From: DAOULT01 sp964646625
GTDB taxonomy: Bacteria > Chloroflexota > Anaerolineae > CAZYHC01
Direction: 5' to 3'
Assembly (NCBI GenBank): GCA_964646625.1
Contig: CAZYHC010000005.1
Location: forward strand, 102,877 to 166,876
DNA length: 64,000 nt
Made by a program: the position numbers and the translations under genes. Positions 8,424 to 17,516 of this stretch are shown in pieces. The stretch's first letter is position 1; each line of letters begins with the position of its first letter. The notes beneath the pieces are model-generated. The model did no database searches. It saw only the letters and a list, made by a program, of their open reading frames with translations, and was not told where the DNA came from.

Positions 8424-8960
8424 CTATTTGTCCTTTTCCATAAATTCCAGGATCACCTGAGCGGTCAATTCCGCGGCATAAGAGGCAACCTTTGCACACT
8501 TGAGATATTCTCCCGAATCGTGGAAGGCCTGGTTGGCCTCCATGTCTCGGAAGTCAACTCCGCTGATATCGCCGCACCGGGTGCTGCCCACCAGGGGCTC
8601 TCTCCGATCCGCCAGCCACAACTCCACCAGCCTTTGAGCGGGAGGAGCGATCTTCATCAAGCCTTCGTAGCCCGTCGTCAGATCGCTGCGTCCCCCAAAG
8701 AGCATTCCGAGAACCAGGCCTCCTGCCACCAACGCGCCGCAGGAGCCCTGGGCGGTGTGCAAAAAGCCCGGCAGAGCAGCCGAGGCCGACATAAACAGCG
8801 GGTCTTCGATGTCGAAAAGCTCGAAAAAGGTCTTCAGCACAGACTGGGTGCAGCCAGAGTACTCCTTTTCGTAGAAGTAGGCTCTCTCGCTGGCTTGCTT
8901 CTTGAATAATTCTGGATCGTGGATAATCAGATTCGCTTTGTCCCTGAACTCTGGGAGCAT
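8424..8960 (-). CDS. C_GCAxxG_C_C family protein
   Basis: A 178-residue protein of the C_GCAxxG_C_C (redox-type) family. The spaced cysteines are visible: EYSGCTQSV, GSCGALVAGGLVLGMLFG, STRCGDISG and YLKCAKVAS. Family members are thought to bind a metal or cluster or to act in redox chemistry, but no reaction is established. ATG start behind AAGGAGG. It is tucked between DhaK and the sugar kinase genes, in the same transcription direction, so it is likely co-transcribed with the sugar/polyol pathway. Why a cysteine-rich protein of this type sits there is not clear. Confidence 0.75.
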   Translation of the reverse strand: MLPEFRDKANLIIHDPELFKKQASERAYFYEKEYSGCTQSVLKTFFELFDIEDPLFMSASAALPGFLHTAQGSCGALVAGGLVLGMLFGGRSDLTTGYEGLMKIAPPAQRLVELWLADRREPLVGSTRCGDISGVDFRDMEANQAFHDSGEYLKCAKVASYAAELTAQVILEFMEKDK

Positions 8961-9028
8961 CGCACAACCTCCTTAATGTAATGTTAGGCGTTCCGCGCTG
9001 AGGATCATTCGCTCACTCCCTGGGGCCC

Positions 9029-10099
9029 CTAGGCGCCCCAGCGCAACCTGGGAGTATTCACGGGAGCATCCCAAAGCCTGAGCAACTCGTCGTCCATCCT
9101 GAGCAGGGTGATAGACATCCCCTGCATCTCGATGGCGGTAATGTAGGTGCCAATCAGGTTCCGCACGATCGTGAGGCCCTTCTTCTGGCAGACCTCCACC
9201 AGCTTGCGGTAGGCGACGTAGAGCTCCGGCACGGGCGTTCCCCCCATGCTATTCACGAAGGCCAGAACCCGGTCGCCAGGTTGGAAAGGCTGATCCACCA
9301 GGTGGACATCCACCCATGCGCCCTTCCCGCTGTCCCATTCTCGAACGGTGCGTTCGTAGGCGGGATCTTCGATGATCTCGACCGCCAGCATTTCGACGAT
9401 CTCGTCACCTGTTTTCAACGGCATCCGCTCCCGGCCGGGCTCGCCATGAATGCCAATGCCGACCTCCATCTCATTCTCGCTCAACTCGAAGAGTGTGCCT
9501 TTGACAGGAATGACACAGGGGGTGAAAGCCATCCCCATGCTTCGGCCATTGAGGTTAACCCGGCGGCACAGGTCGGCCAGCCGGGGCAGGTCGTAGCCTT
9601 GTTCGGCGGCCGCCCCGCAGAGCTTCTCGGCCAGCACGGTGGTGCCCGTGCCGCGGCGACCGTGGCTGTAGACGCTTTCGCTCACTGCCACGTCGTCGTC
9701 GATCAGGATGTTGGCGGCAGGAATGCCTTCAGTGTGGGCCAACTCCGCCCCCTCCGCGAAGACGTCCATGTCGTCCCAATAGCACTTGACGATGTTGAGC
9801 ACGCCGGCCCCGCCCTGGACCGTCCTGATCGCTCCGATGATCTGCGCGGTGGTTGGCGAGACAAAGACGTCCCCGGGGCAGGCTGCGTCGAGCATGCCCG
9901 AGCCCACAAAACCGACGTGCGTTGGCTCGTGGCCGCTGCCCCCACCGGAGATCACGGCCACCTTGCCCTTCACCGGCGCATCGGCGCGGTAGACGAAAAT
10001 GGGGTCTAAGCTCACCTTGATCTGATCGCCGTGGGCAGCCGCCATCCCTTCCAGGCTCTCACGTACAAAGTCAGTGGTTTTGTTGATCAGCTTTTTCAC
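9029..10099 (-). CDS. dhaK: Dihydroxyacetone kinase, DhaK substrate-binding subunit
   Basis: A 356-residue DhaK-type protein of normal length. Seen: SGGGSGHEPTHVGFVGSGM with His57, and GIGIHGEPGRER with His218, the histidine that forms the covalent hemiaminal with the substrate in E. coli DhaK (same number). DhaK binds dihydroxyacetone or a related short ketose or aldose and needs a DhaL ADP/ATP subunit to phosphorylate it. No DhaL or DhaM gene is in the window, so a partner must be elsewhere, or the protein has another role. The start is GTG with GAGGAG upstream. It follows the DapA-like gene by 6 bp. Confidence 0.92.
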   Translation of the reverse strand: MKKLINKTTDFVRESLEGMAAAHGDQIKVSLDPIFVYRADAPVKGKVAVISGGGSGHEPTHVGFVGSGMLDAACPGDVFVSPTTAQIIGAIRTVQGGAGVLNIVKCYWDDMDVFAEGAELAHTEGIPAANILIDDDVAVSESVYSHGRRGTGTTVLAEKLCGAAAEQGYDLPRLADLCRRVNLNGRSMGMAFTPCVIPVKGTLFELSENEMEVGIGIHGEPGRERMPLKTGDEIVEMLAVEIIEDPAYERTVREWDSGKGAWVDVHLVDQPFQPGDRVLAFVNSMGGTPVPELYVAYRKLVEVCQKKGLTIVRNLIGTYITAIEMQGMSITLLRMDDELLRLWDAPVNTPRLRWGA

Positions 10100-10105
10100 G
10101 GCTCC

Positions 10106-11044
10106 TCACTCCTTTATAGTCTTATCATCTCCTATTTCCATTTCTATTCCTAATTCGTCGAAGCCTTTCTTCAAAAAGCCTCTTATCTCTTTATATTTGG
10201 GGTCATCGAAGGCGGGCAGGATCATGGGGTTTCTCGGAAAACCGCCGTCAAAACCTCTGGCATACAGTCCCATGTGAGAAGCGATCGTGCTGTCGGTAAA
10301 ATGCATTTTTTTACTTAAATCCATCATCACCATGTAAGCTTTCTCCGACCTCTCCCGATCGCCTTCGAAGGTCCATTTTATCATGGCGGTCATGATCTCC
10401 GGAGCCCAATTGTTCATGCCGGCGATAGTAGCCTGAACTCCCATGTAGTAGAAAGGAAGCCAGCCCTTCGAAGTCCCCAGGATCATCTCAAAATCCTTTT
10501 TATTGATCTTGGCATCGTAATATACAGTGCTTAAGAAACCGACGTCCAGTGGACTATCCTTCATACCTGCCAGCCCTATATCCTGGAGCTTGCGAACGGT
10601 GCCGGGCGTGAAGGTAAATCTTGAGGTCGCCGGATTATTATACGCATACACCGGCGTGTTAACATTTTCTATGATTGCTTTGTAATATCCAATAACTACG
10701 TCTTCGCTGTGCTTGTAGTAAAATGGAGGCACCGCGCTAATGCCGTCCACCCCGATTTCGTCGGCGGCCTTCGCCAGTTCTACGGTGGACCTGGTATCAA
10801 TGCACCCGACGTGGGGAAGTAAAATCTTGCCCTCAAACTCGGAGGCCACTTCCTTTGCCGCTTTGAATACCTCAATGCGCTCCTGGTTCGTCATCAGGGG
10901 GCCCGATCCATATGAACCGGTCAGAAAGAGGCCATCCAGACCTTTTTCAAACATCCAGCGCATGTGCCATTTTGTCTTTTCTATATCCAGGCTGCCCTTA
11001 GAGTCAAAAAAGGTGATGTTTGGAACTAAAGACCCTTTTATCAC
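10106..11044 (-). CDS. DapA/NAL-family class I aldolase or dehydratase
   Basis: A 312-residue dihydrodipicolinate synthase/N-acetylneuraminate lyase superfamily protein. Seen: FLTGSYGSGPLM (pyruvate-carboxylate loop), PVYAYNNPATS with the proton-relay Tyr133/135, and the Schiff-base lysine Lys162 in LAGMKDSPLD. Likely substrates are 2-keto-3-deoxy sugar acids. I start it at GTG 11042-11044 because GGGAGGT sits six bases upstream. A longer TTG-started frame to 11083 would overlap the kinase gene and has no ribosome site. The gene is clearly poorer in G+C than its neighbours, as is the kinase before it, which suggests the pair came from a different donor. Confidence 0.85.
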   Translation of the reverse strand: MIKGSLVPNITFFDSKGSLDIEKTKWHMRWMFEKGLDGLFLTGSYGSGPLMTNQERIEVFKAAKEVASEFEGKILLPHVGCIDTRSTVELAKAADEIGVDGISAVPPFYYKHSEDVVIGYYKAIIENVNTPVYAYNNPATSRFTFTPGTVRKLQDIGLAGMKDSPLDVGFLSTVYYDAKINKKDFEMILGTSKGWLPFYYMGVQATIAGMNNWAPEIMTAMIKWTFEGDRERSEKAYMVMMDLSKKMHFTDSTIASHMGLYARGFDGGFPRNPMILPAFDDPKYKEIRGFLKKGFDELGIEMEIGDDKTIKE

Positions 11045-11064
11045 AATTACACCTCCCGGTATGC

Positions 11065-12549
11065 CTAAAAACTCCTTGTGCAATCGAGGAGTTTTTGAAA
11101 TTTTTGATATTGTTGCTGGTAATAAGCGTGCACCTCTTCTCTGGGATGTACCCGTTCCTGGCTAACGACCAGCTCAGCGAAATCCTCGAGATTGGCTCTT
11201 AACCCCAAAGAGACTGCTGCCAGCATGGCCGCTCCTCTGGCAGAGCCCTCCGCGCTTTCAGGCACGGCGATCGGAGCGCCGAACATATCCGCCGCAATTT
11301 GCAGCCACAGGGGAGAAGAGGTAAGCCCTCCCGTCACACGTATTTCGTTAAATTCACTCTTGAGCATAGACTGAATGCTTTCAGAAACCCTATAGATCGA
11401 ACGGGTAATCCCTTCCAGCACCGCTCGGACCAAATGGCCTCTGGTATGTCTAAAATCGAGACCGAAAAAACTGCCCCTGGTGTGAGGATGCCAGGCAGGG
11501 CATTGTTCGCCTCCGAGGTAGGGGATGAAAATCAGGTTCTCAGCCCCCGGCGGAACATCAGAAGCGATTCTGTCTGCATACTCGTGGACATCCTCAGTCT
11601 CTTCTATTCCTGAAAAGAAATTCTGTAAAAACCACTCATAGACAATGCCTCCACTACTTACGATCCCGCCTATGACCCACAAGTCCTCATCCACAACGAA
11701 GGTCCACAATCGGCCTTCAGGATCGACTGCGGCTTCAGAAATTATCGCACGGGCAGCGGCGCTCGTCCCGACGTTAACCGCCAGAGTATCGGAGCTGTAG
11801 GCTCCAACGCCGACACTGGCCAGTGGGCCATCTCCTCCGCCAATGACAAGCGGCGTGTCAGGCGGAAGTCCTGTCAGATCAATAATTTCTCTATTCCACC
11901 TGGTGAAGATATGTCTTGGGGGCACCAATTCAGAGAGATTAGCAGGGGTTATACCAAGCAGGGAGAGCGCAGCTTCGTCCCAACGATGCTCTTTAATGTC
12001 AAACAGTCCCGTCGCCGAGGCGATGGACCAGTCAGTCACCCACTGGCCGATGAGCCTGAAGAGCACGTATTCCTTGATGGAGATGAATTTTGTATTCTCT
12101 GGCAGTTCAAAATTTTCCTTAAGCCACTGAATCTTGGCCAGGGGATATATGGCATCGATAGGGCAGCCGGTTCTCTGGTAGATCCCCTGAGCTTCCGGGC
12201 GCTGGCTGATCGCTTGAGCGATTTCCGCACTGCGGGTATCGGACCAGGTCAGGGAGTTGGTGAGCGCTTCGCCCTCTGTATCGACGGCCAGCACGCTGTA
12301 CAGTTGAGAACTGAACGAAACACCCCATACTCGGCTGCCCCCTGGAAGCGAGTTCGTTATCTCTTGAAGTGCCCCCAAGACCGCCTCAAAAATAACTTCG
12401 GGCTCCTGTTCACTCCAGCCTCTATGGGGAGCGTGTATCGGGTAAGGCTTTCTCACCATAGCAACCTGGTCGAGGTCGGGATCGAAAAGAATGGCTTTGG
12501 TGGCGCTCGTTCCAATATCTACTGATAGAATGAAATCACTTACACTCAT
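11065..12549 (-). CDS. FGGY-family carbohydrate kinase (gluconokinase-like)
   Basis: A 494-residue FGGY kinase with SVDIGTSATKAILFD at the N-terminus, GVSFSSQLYSVLAVD, the Asp-bearing GGGDGPLASVG motif and a C-terminal TGGLTSSPLWLQIAADMFG. The pattern leans to gluconate/xylulose-type kinases of the GntK-FGGY branch, but the substrate is not readable from sequence. The upstream region has only a weak ribosome site, and it begins 26 bp after the SDR gene. Lower G+C than the flanking genes, like the DapA-type gene that follows. Confidence 0.85.
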   Translation of the reverse strand: MSVSDFILSVDIGTSATKAILFDPDLDQVAMVRKPYPIHAPHRGWSEQEPEVIFEAVLGALQEITNSLPGGSRVWGVSFSSQLYSVLAVDTEGEALTNSLTWSDTRSAEIAQAISQRPEAQGIYQRTGCPIDAIYPLAKIQWLKENFELPENTKFISIKEYVLFRLIGQWVTDWSIASATGLFDIKEHRWDEAALSLLGITPANLSELVPPRHIFTRWNREIIDLTGLPPDTPLVIGGGDGPLASVGVGAYSSDTLAVNVGTSAAARAIISEAAVDPEGRLWTFVVDEDLWVIGGIVSSGGIVYEWFLQNFFSGIEETEDVHEYADRIASDVPPGAENLIFIPYLGGEQCPAWHPHTRGSFFGLDFRHTRGHLVRAVLEGITRSIYRVSESIQSMLKSEFNEIRVTGGLTSSPLWLQIAADMFGAPIAVPESAEGSARGAAMLAAVSLGLRANLEDFAELVVSQERVHPREEVHAYYQQQYQKFQKLLDCTRSF

Positions 12550-12575
12550 TTGATGGTACTATTATTCATGATAGT

Positions 12576-13334
12576 TCAGCGCCCCATCCAGCCCCCATCA
12601 ACCAGGATGACCGCCCCGTGGACGTAATCTGAGGCTTCGGAAGCCAGAAAGATGACAATGCCTTGCAAATCTTCCGGCTGGCCCCAACGTCCTGCCGGAA
12701 TGCGGGCGCTGATGTCCCTGTTCCGCACGGGATCGGCGAGCAGGGCGGTATTCAAATCGGTCACCATGTAGCCAGGGGCGATGGCATTGACGTTGACCCC
12801 GCGCCCGGCCCACTCGTTAGCCAGGGCTTTGGTCAATTGGGCCACGCCCCCCTTGGCCGTGGCGTAGGCCAGCACGGTGAACCCGCCGGAGAAACTGAGC
12901 AGCGAAGCCACGTTGATGATCTTGCCGTGGCCCTGGGCCAACATGACGCGCCCGGCCAGTTGGTCGAGCAGAAACATCGAGGTCAGGTTAACTTCCAGCA
13001 CCTGGTCCCACTCCTCGGCCGGGAAATCTTCGGCGGGGAAGCGCCGTTGAATGCCGTGATTGACCACCAGGATGTCCAGCCCTCCCAGTTTTTCGAGACT
13101 CTCGTCAAAGCCCCGGCGCAACTGAGCGCGGTCTGACAGGTCAGCTTGAACAGGGTGAACGGGCCGCCCCGCCTCCTTCCCCAGCGCTTCAGCAGCGCTG
13201 AAAATCGCATCGCTGCTGCTCATAATGGCGACCTCGGCCCCCGCCCTCAGCAATCCCCCGGCCATGCCCCGCCCCAACCCCCGGCTGGCCCCGGTGACTA
13301 ACGCCTTTCTTCCCGTCAAATCGAAAAGCTCCAT
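12576..13334 (-). CDS. SDR-family oxidoreductase (gluconate 5-dehydrogenase/KduD-like)
   Basis: A 252-residue classical short-chain dehydrogenase. Seen: the Rossmann TGASRGLGRGMAGGLL motif, NHG in strand 4, the catalytic Ser in NVASLLSFSGG, the YATAK Tyr-x-x-x-Lys pair, and PGYMVTDLN. The chain ends DGGWMGR, typical of the sugar-acid SDRs (Gno/KduD). It would oxidise or reduce a hydroxyl on a sugar acid with NAD(P). ATG chosen at 13334; a GTG one codon upstream is possible. It is closely similar in plan to the SDR at 16616-17374. Confidence 0.88.
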   Translation of the reverse strand: MELFDLTGRKALVTGASRGLGRGMAGGLLRAGAEVAIMSSSDAIFSAAEALGKEAGRPVHPVQADLSDRAQLRRGFDESLEKLGGLDILVVNHGIQRRFPAEDFPAEEWDQVLEVNLTSMFLLDQLAGRVMLAQGHGKIINVASLLSFSGGFTVLAYATAKGGVAQLTKALANEWAGRGVNVNAIAPGYMVTDLNTALLADPVRNRDISARIPAGRWGQPEDLQGIVIFLASEASDYVHGAVILVDGGWMGR

Positions 13335-13343
13335 CACAATCGA

Positions 13344-14357
13344 TCATTCCACCTCAAAGATGACCTTTAAGGACGCGCCACTCTGCGCAGAACGAAAGCC
13401 ACTGACCGCGTCCGCTAAAGGGAGCAACTGGACAGGCACAGCCTTCAGATCAAGTCGCCGGTCAGCGGCCAGGTTAACCGCCCGCTCGAAATCCTCCATG
13501 GTGTAGACCCGCGTCCCGATCAAATCAACCTCGTGAAAGTTGAGGGCACGCAAATCTATGGGCACGGGTTGCTTGAAGATGCCGACCTGGACGATCTGCC
13601 CCCGAATTTTGACCAACTCCAGCAAGTTGGGGGCCACGCTCGGATGGCCGGCGGCCTCGAAAATAATGTCGCCGCCCCGTCCGCCGCTCAACTCCAGCAC
13701 CTGCGCGACCAGGTCCGCATCCGCGGCGTTCAGAACGGTGAAGCCCAACTTTTGGGCCGAGGCGATGCGGGCCGGGGCTATTTCGGTGACGATGACCCTG
13801 ACGGCGCCCCCCGCATGGGCCACCATGGCCATAAGCAGGCCAATCGGCCCGGCCCCGGTGACCACCACCGTATCGCCAATCTGGAGGCGGGACATTCGGG
13901 CGGCGTGAACGCAAACAGCCAGTGGTTCAAGCAACGCGCCTTCCACCTCGCTCAAGTGGGGGGGAATCTTCAACACGGCGTTTGCGCCGACCAGGACGTA
14001 TTCGGCGAAGGCGCCGTCGGCGTCAATCCCGATCAGTTTGAGGTCACGGCAGACGTGCGGCAGTCCGGCCCGGCAAACATAACACCTCCCACACGGCAGG
14101 AGCGGATTGGCAGTGACCCGGTCGCCGATTTGCAAATGGGGTGGAGCGCCCGGCGGCAGATCCACGATCGTCCCCACAAACTCGTGCCCCATCACCAGGG
14201 GCGGGGTGGCACGGGGATGCTTCCCGGCCACAATCGCCAGGTCGGTGCCGCAGATACCGGCGCAGGCAACTTTAATCAAGACGTTGTCGCGGCGCTGGGG
14301 GATCGGTTTATCCACCACCTCAATTAAATTCTTGCCCTGGTAGCTAATGGCTTTCAA
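13344..14357 (-). CDS. Zinc-dependent medium-chain dehydrogenase (threonine/sorbitol DH-like)
   Basis: A 337-residue MDR protein. Catalytic zinc site: CAGICGTD (Cys), GHEFVG (His-Glu). Structural zinc loop: CGRCYVCRAGLPHVC. NAD-binding Rossmann motif: VTGAGPIGLLMA. This branch (Tdh, sorbitol and galactitol dehydrogenases) oxidises secondary alcohols of sugars, polyols or hydroxy acids. The start appears to be TTG at 14357 with a weak AGGT upstream. It follows the beta-propeller gene by 80 bp and precedes the SDR by a few bases, so it belongs to the same run. Confidence 0.88.
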   Translation of the reverse strand: MKAISYQGKNLIEVVDKPIPQRRDNVLIKVACAGICGTDLAIVAGKHPRATPPLVMGHEFVGTIVDLPPGAPPHLQIGDRVTANPLLPCGRCYVCRAGLPHVCRDLKLIGIDADGAFAEYVLVGANAVLKIPPHLSEVEGALLEPLAVCVHAARMSRLQIGDTVVVTGAGPIGLLMAMVAHAGGAVRVIVTEIAPARIASAQKLGFTVLNAADADLVAQVLELSGGRGGDIIFEAAGHPSVAPNLLELVKIRGQIVQVGIFKQPVPIDLRALNFHEVDLIGTRVYTMEDFERAVNLAADRRLDLKAVPVQLLPLADAVSGFRSAQSGASLKVIFEVE

Positions 14358-14437
14358 CAGGGGTTTACCTGCCCGGCCTGATAGGACTTAACTCGCACTC
14401 GCTCTGCGAGAACGACCTCCGTGAAACACCCCTTCAA

Positions 14438-15586
14438 TCATTCAGAATAATAGTATAAATAAGACTTCACACCCTCTCCCAAGAAAGCCTTCCACACAAT
14501 AAGGTTATACTCATTGTCCCAATCCAACTCTCCACCAAAGAGTTCGTGCAAACGGTTGTTGTTAAACACGAGATTACCCCGGCTGTCGAACGTCATGCCA
14601 TCCACCCAGATCATTCGCTCATCGGTCACGAATGGGTTGAACGTCTTCTCTGCTGGATTGTAAATGCCTATCCCCTGACCTTCCAGCATGGTGTAATAGA
14701 TATTTCCTTTGTTATCGGCGCCCAGGCCATCCGAGTTGGTCCCTTTATCGCCCAGGTCAATAACTGCCTTTTCAATTTCCTGGTGCGGCGTGCTCATATC
14801 CTGCAAAAGCGAGGTGTCGAGGCAGTACAGGTTCCGCCCGGTCAGTGGGCACCAGTACAGGGTCTTTCGGTCGGCCGCCAGGGCGATGCCATCGGCCCCG
14901 GTGCGCATCGGCTCATTTCTCCAGGCCTTCTTCCCGGCAATCTCAAACCAATAACCAGGGACGTCCTGCGTGCTTTCGTGCTGGTGCAACACTCTTCTGA
15001 GTTCTTTGGTGCGCATGTTGTAGACAATCAAGCCCCCCTCAAGGGGGTCAGTGAAAATCCCGGAGTCGGCGATATAAATAAAACCATTCCTGTTATCGAC
15101 CATGAGGTCGTTCAGGAACGAGGCTTTGTAGGAGGCAATTTCGTCTGGAATCTTGATTGACTCCACAAGCTCGTTGCTGGTGATATCCCAGCACACCAGT
15201 TTCTGCGCCCCATCGATACAGGGCGCCCCTTCTATATGTCCCTGATCTAAAAACCAGGCCCTGTTGTTTTCATCTATCTCCCAGCCGAGCACCGATTGAA
15301 GGGCCTGCGGATCGCCTATCTTATTCATTTCCCAGTTGGGGTAGGCTGATAAAAGCGGTTTACCATCCACCACTTCAATTTTGTTGACGGTGGCAGGAAT
15401 TCCAGGCGCCCAGCGCGGAACGGACACGTAATAATTTCCATCACGGTCGATTTTAACCCCGGCGGGCATGGCCCCTTTCCAGTATTCCTGTTCGTAAAAT
15501 TCGGCTTTCATTTTTTCGTCTTCAAACAACCAATCCAGGCGACTCCAGTGGAACAATATTTCATAGTCGCCAATTTGCACACTCAT
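14438..15586 (-). CDS. Beta-propeller protein of the yellow/MRJP or SMP-30 type
   Basis: A 382-residue protein with repeating propeller blades. Seen: RAWFLDQG, SFLNDLMVDNRNGFIYIADSG, ADGIALAADRKTLYWCPLTG, TNSDGLGADNKGNIYYTML and IWVDGMTFDSRGNLVF. These are typical of yellow/major-royal-jelly-like proteins, which are relatives of SMP-30 gluconolactonases. No signal peptide is apparent, so it is probably cytosolic. Given dehydrogenases and aldolases around it, hydrolysis of a sugar lactone is a reasonable guess but not shown. Its G+C is lower than that of the flanking dehydrogenase genes. Confidence 0.75.
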   Translation of the reverse strand: MSVQIGDYEILFHWSRLDWLFEDEKMKAEFYEQEYWKGAMPAGVKIDRDGNYYVSVPRWAPGIPATVNKIEVVDGKPLLSAYPNWEMNKIGDPQALQSVLGWEIDENNRAWFLDQGHIEGAPCIDGAQKLVCWDITSNELVESIKIPDEIASYKASFLNDLMVDNRNGFIYIADSGIFTDPLEGGLIVYNMRTKELRRVLHQHESTQDVPGYWFEIAGKKAWRNEPMRTGADGIALAADRKTLYWCPLTGRNLYCLDTSLLQDMSTPHQEIEKAVIDLGDKGTNSDGLGADNKGNIYYTMLEGQGIGIYNPAEKTFNPFVTDERMIWVDGMTFDSRGNLVFNNNRLHELFGGELDWDNEYNLIVWKAFLGEGVKSYLYYYSE

Positions 15587-15676
15587 AATTGCATCGCCCC
15601 CTCAAAATATTTTCAATACTCCTTCCGCCGTTTTTCTCCCCCTTCACTTTCGAACTATCCTTGCGCCGCCTGACTA

Positions 15677-16507
15677 TCATCCCAGACCATATTTCTCAGC
15701 ATGTTCCTTTAGAAACTTTAAGCCTTCCCTGGCCAGGAACTCGGAGGATTGGGTCGGTGGCCGCCACAACCTGATGGCCGCGGCCAGATCCGGGTTGACC
15801 GCCGGGAAGGCCTTGACGACCATTGGCCCTTCGTAGTCCGCATCCACCAGTCCCCGGAATACCTCGTCCCAGTTGACCGTGCCGCTGCCCAGCAGGCCGC
15901 GATGGTTCTCGCTCATGTGCATGTAGCCCAGCACGTCGGCGCAGCCAACCAGCGGCTTATAGAGGCCCTCTTCCTCGATGTTCATGTGGTACGTATCGGC
16001 GTGTACCACGATATTATCCGCGCCGGTAGCCAGAATAGTCTCCCTGGTGTCGGCCAGCGTGTTGAACAGGTGGCTTTCGTAGCGATTGACCACCTCGATG
16101 CCCAACGTGATGCCGCGCTTTTTGGCTTCCTCGGCCACCTCACCCAGCGTGTCGATCACCATCTGGCGCTCCCCGCTGAACTTCCCCAGGGCGAAGGCGG
16201 TACATCCACAAAGGTGGGTCCCTCCTACGGCTTCGAGCCCGTTAAGGGCGCTGACGAGGAATCGTTTGGCTTTCTCTGGCTCTTCGGGCATGTGCGCCCA
16301 TTCGGGCAACACCAGCGACCCCATCGCTTCGATCCCGGCCCGGGCCAGGGCTTTCCTATGCGCCGCCGCGTCGAACTCGTCGGGCTTCAACAGGGAGATC
16401 TCGATGAAATCGAAACCGATCTCGCCCGTAGCGGCAATCGCCCGGTTCCCCTTTTCCGTCGTCCATTCATCAATCCACAGGAAGGTATGTGCACCATACT
16501 TAAGCAT
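15677..16507 (-). CDS. TIM-barrel sugar phosphate isomerase/epimerase
   Basis: A 276-residue member of the xylose-isomerase-like TIM-barrel family, closest in motif layout to ketose 3-epimerases. Metal ligands of that enzyme (Glu150, Asp183, His209, Glu244 in the Agrobacterium psicose epimerase) align here by exact spacing to Glu138 (GIEVVNRYE), Asp171 (HADTYHMNIEE) and His197 (YMHMSENHRG). The fourth position, 232, is Lys in PMVVKAFP instead of Glu. The chain is otherwise intact, so the metal site must differ or the reaction is changed. AGGATAGGA lies before the ATG. It precedes the propeller gene and follows the SDR. Confidence 0.82.
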   Translation of the reverse strand: MLKYGAHTFLWIDEWTTEKGNRAIAATGEIGFDFIEISLLKPDEFDAAAHRKALARAGIEAMGSLVLPEWAHMPEEPEKAKRFLVSALNGLEAVGGTHLCGCTAFALGKFSGERQMVIDTLGEVAEEAKKRGITLGIEVVNRYESHLFNTLADTRETILATGADNIVVHADTYHMNIEEEGLYKPLVGCADVLGYMHMSENHRGLLGSGTVNWDEVFRGLVDADYEGPMVVKAFPAVNPDLAAAIRLWRPPTQSSEFLAREGLKFLKEHAEKYGLG

Positions 16508-16615
16508 GATAATCCTATCCTCCTCTTTCCTCTAACTAGCAAGCCGCTGCTGCAACTGAAGACTGAAGCCGATTATCGGCTCAACCTTCCCGGCGACCCT
16601 CGTCCGTCCCTGAGA

Positions 16616-17374
16616 TCACCATGCCAGCCAGCCGCCATCGACCACGATATCCGCCCCGTGAATGTAGTTGCCTGCCTCAGAGGCCAATAGCAGACAGGCA
16701 CCTTGCAAATCCTCGGGAGTGCCCCACCGCCCCATGGGGATGCGGGCTTCAATGCCAAACTCGGGATTGTCAACCAACGGATCGGTTAGATCGGTATGCA
16801 TGTAGCCAGGCGTAATCGAATTTACGTTGACCCCTTTCATCGCTAATTCGTTGGCCATAGCCCTGGTGAACCCTACCACGCCATGCTTCGAGGCCGTATA
16901 TCCTGGGACGACGACCCCTCCCTGATGGCCCAGCAACGACGCGACGTTGATGATCTTGCCGTGACCTTGTTTTACCATCTGTCGAGCGGCCGCCTGCGCC
17001 AGGAACCAGGGAGCATTCAAATTCACCTGGATGGTGTCGTTCCAATATTCCACCGGGTAGTCCAGCAAATCCTCTCTGGGGCAAATACCCGCATTATTTA
17101 CCAGGATATCCACCCTGCCCCATTCAGCCACTACCTCGTCGATCAGCCGGTTGAAATCCCCAGGCGAGGCGGTAAGCATATCCACCTGCTTCCACGTGTG
17201 CCTGCGTCCCAGGGCTTCAACCCTGGCCCGTGTTTCGACGGGGTCGTTGCGGTCAAAACTGACGATATCTGCACCCGCTTCCGCCAACCCAACGGCCATG
17301 CCTTGCCCCAGCCCCCGACGGCTGCCCGTGACAATAGCCACCTTACCGTCAAGTTTGAACAGGTCGAGAATCAT
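16616..17374 (-). CDS. SDR-family oxidoreductase (second copy)
   Basis: A 252-residue classical SDR with TGSRRGLGQGMAVGLAEAG, VNNAG, NVASLLGHQGG (Ser), GYTASKHGV (Tyr-Lys pair) and PGYMHTDLTDPL, ending VVDGGWLAW. Same family branch as the enzyme at 12576-13334, so the pair may carry out oxidation then reduction of a sugar-acid carbon, as in epimerising two-step routes. The frame is open to 17449, but I use the ATG at 17374 with GAGAGG upstream. It is the first enzyme gene after the importer ATPase, across a 142-bp gap in which I see no clear promoter. Confidence 0.88.
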   Translation of the reverse strand: MILDLFKLDGKVAIVTGSRRGLGQGMAVGLAEAGADIVSFDRNDPVETRARVEALGRRHTWKQVDMLTASPGDFNRLIDEVVAEWGRVDILVNNAGICPREDLLDYPVEYWNDTIQVNLNAPWFLAQAAARQMVKQGHGKIINVASLLGHQGGVVVPGYTASKHGVVGFTRAMANELAMKGVNVNSITPGYMHTDLTDPLVDNPEFGIEARIPMGRWGTPEDLQGACLLLASEAGNYIHGADIVVDGGWLAW

Positions 17375-17516
17375 AGCGCGTCCTCTCTTCTGCGATGAGA
17401 TAACGACTACGTTTGAATAAGGTATGTCGAGGCCCGGCAGGTCGAGCACACTGCGTTCGCGCTCGGCGAGGCTAACGTTTGTTCCGCCAGGGGCGCGCTT
17501 TTGGTCCTACGCCTGG

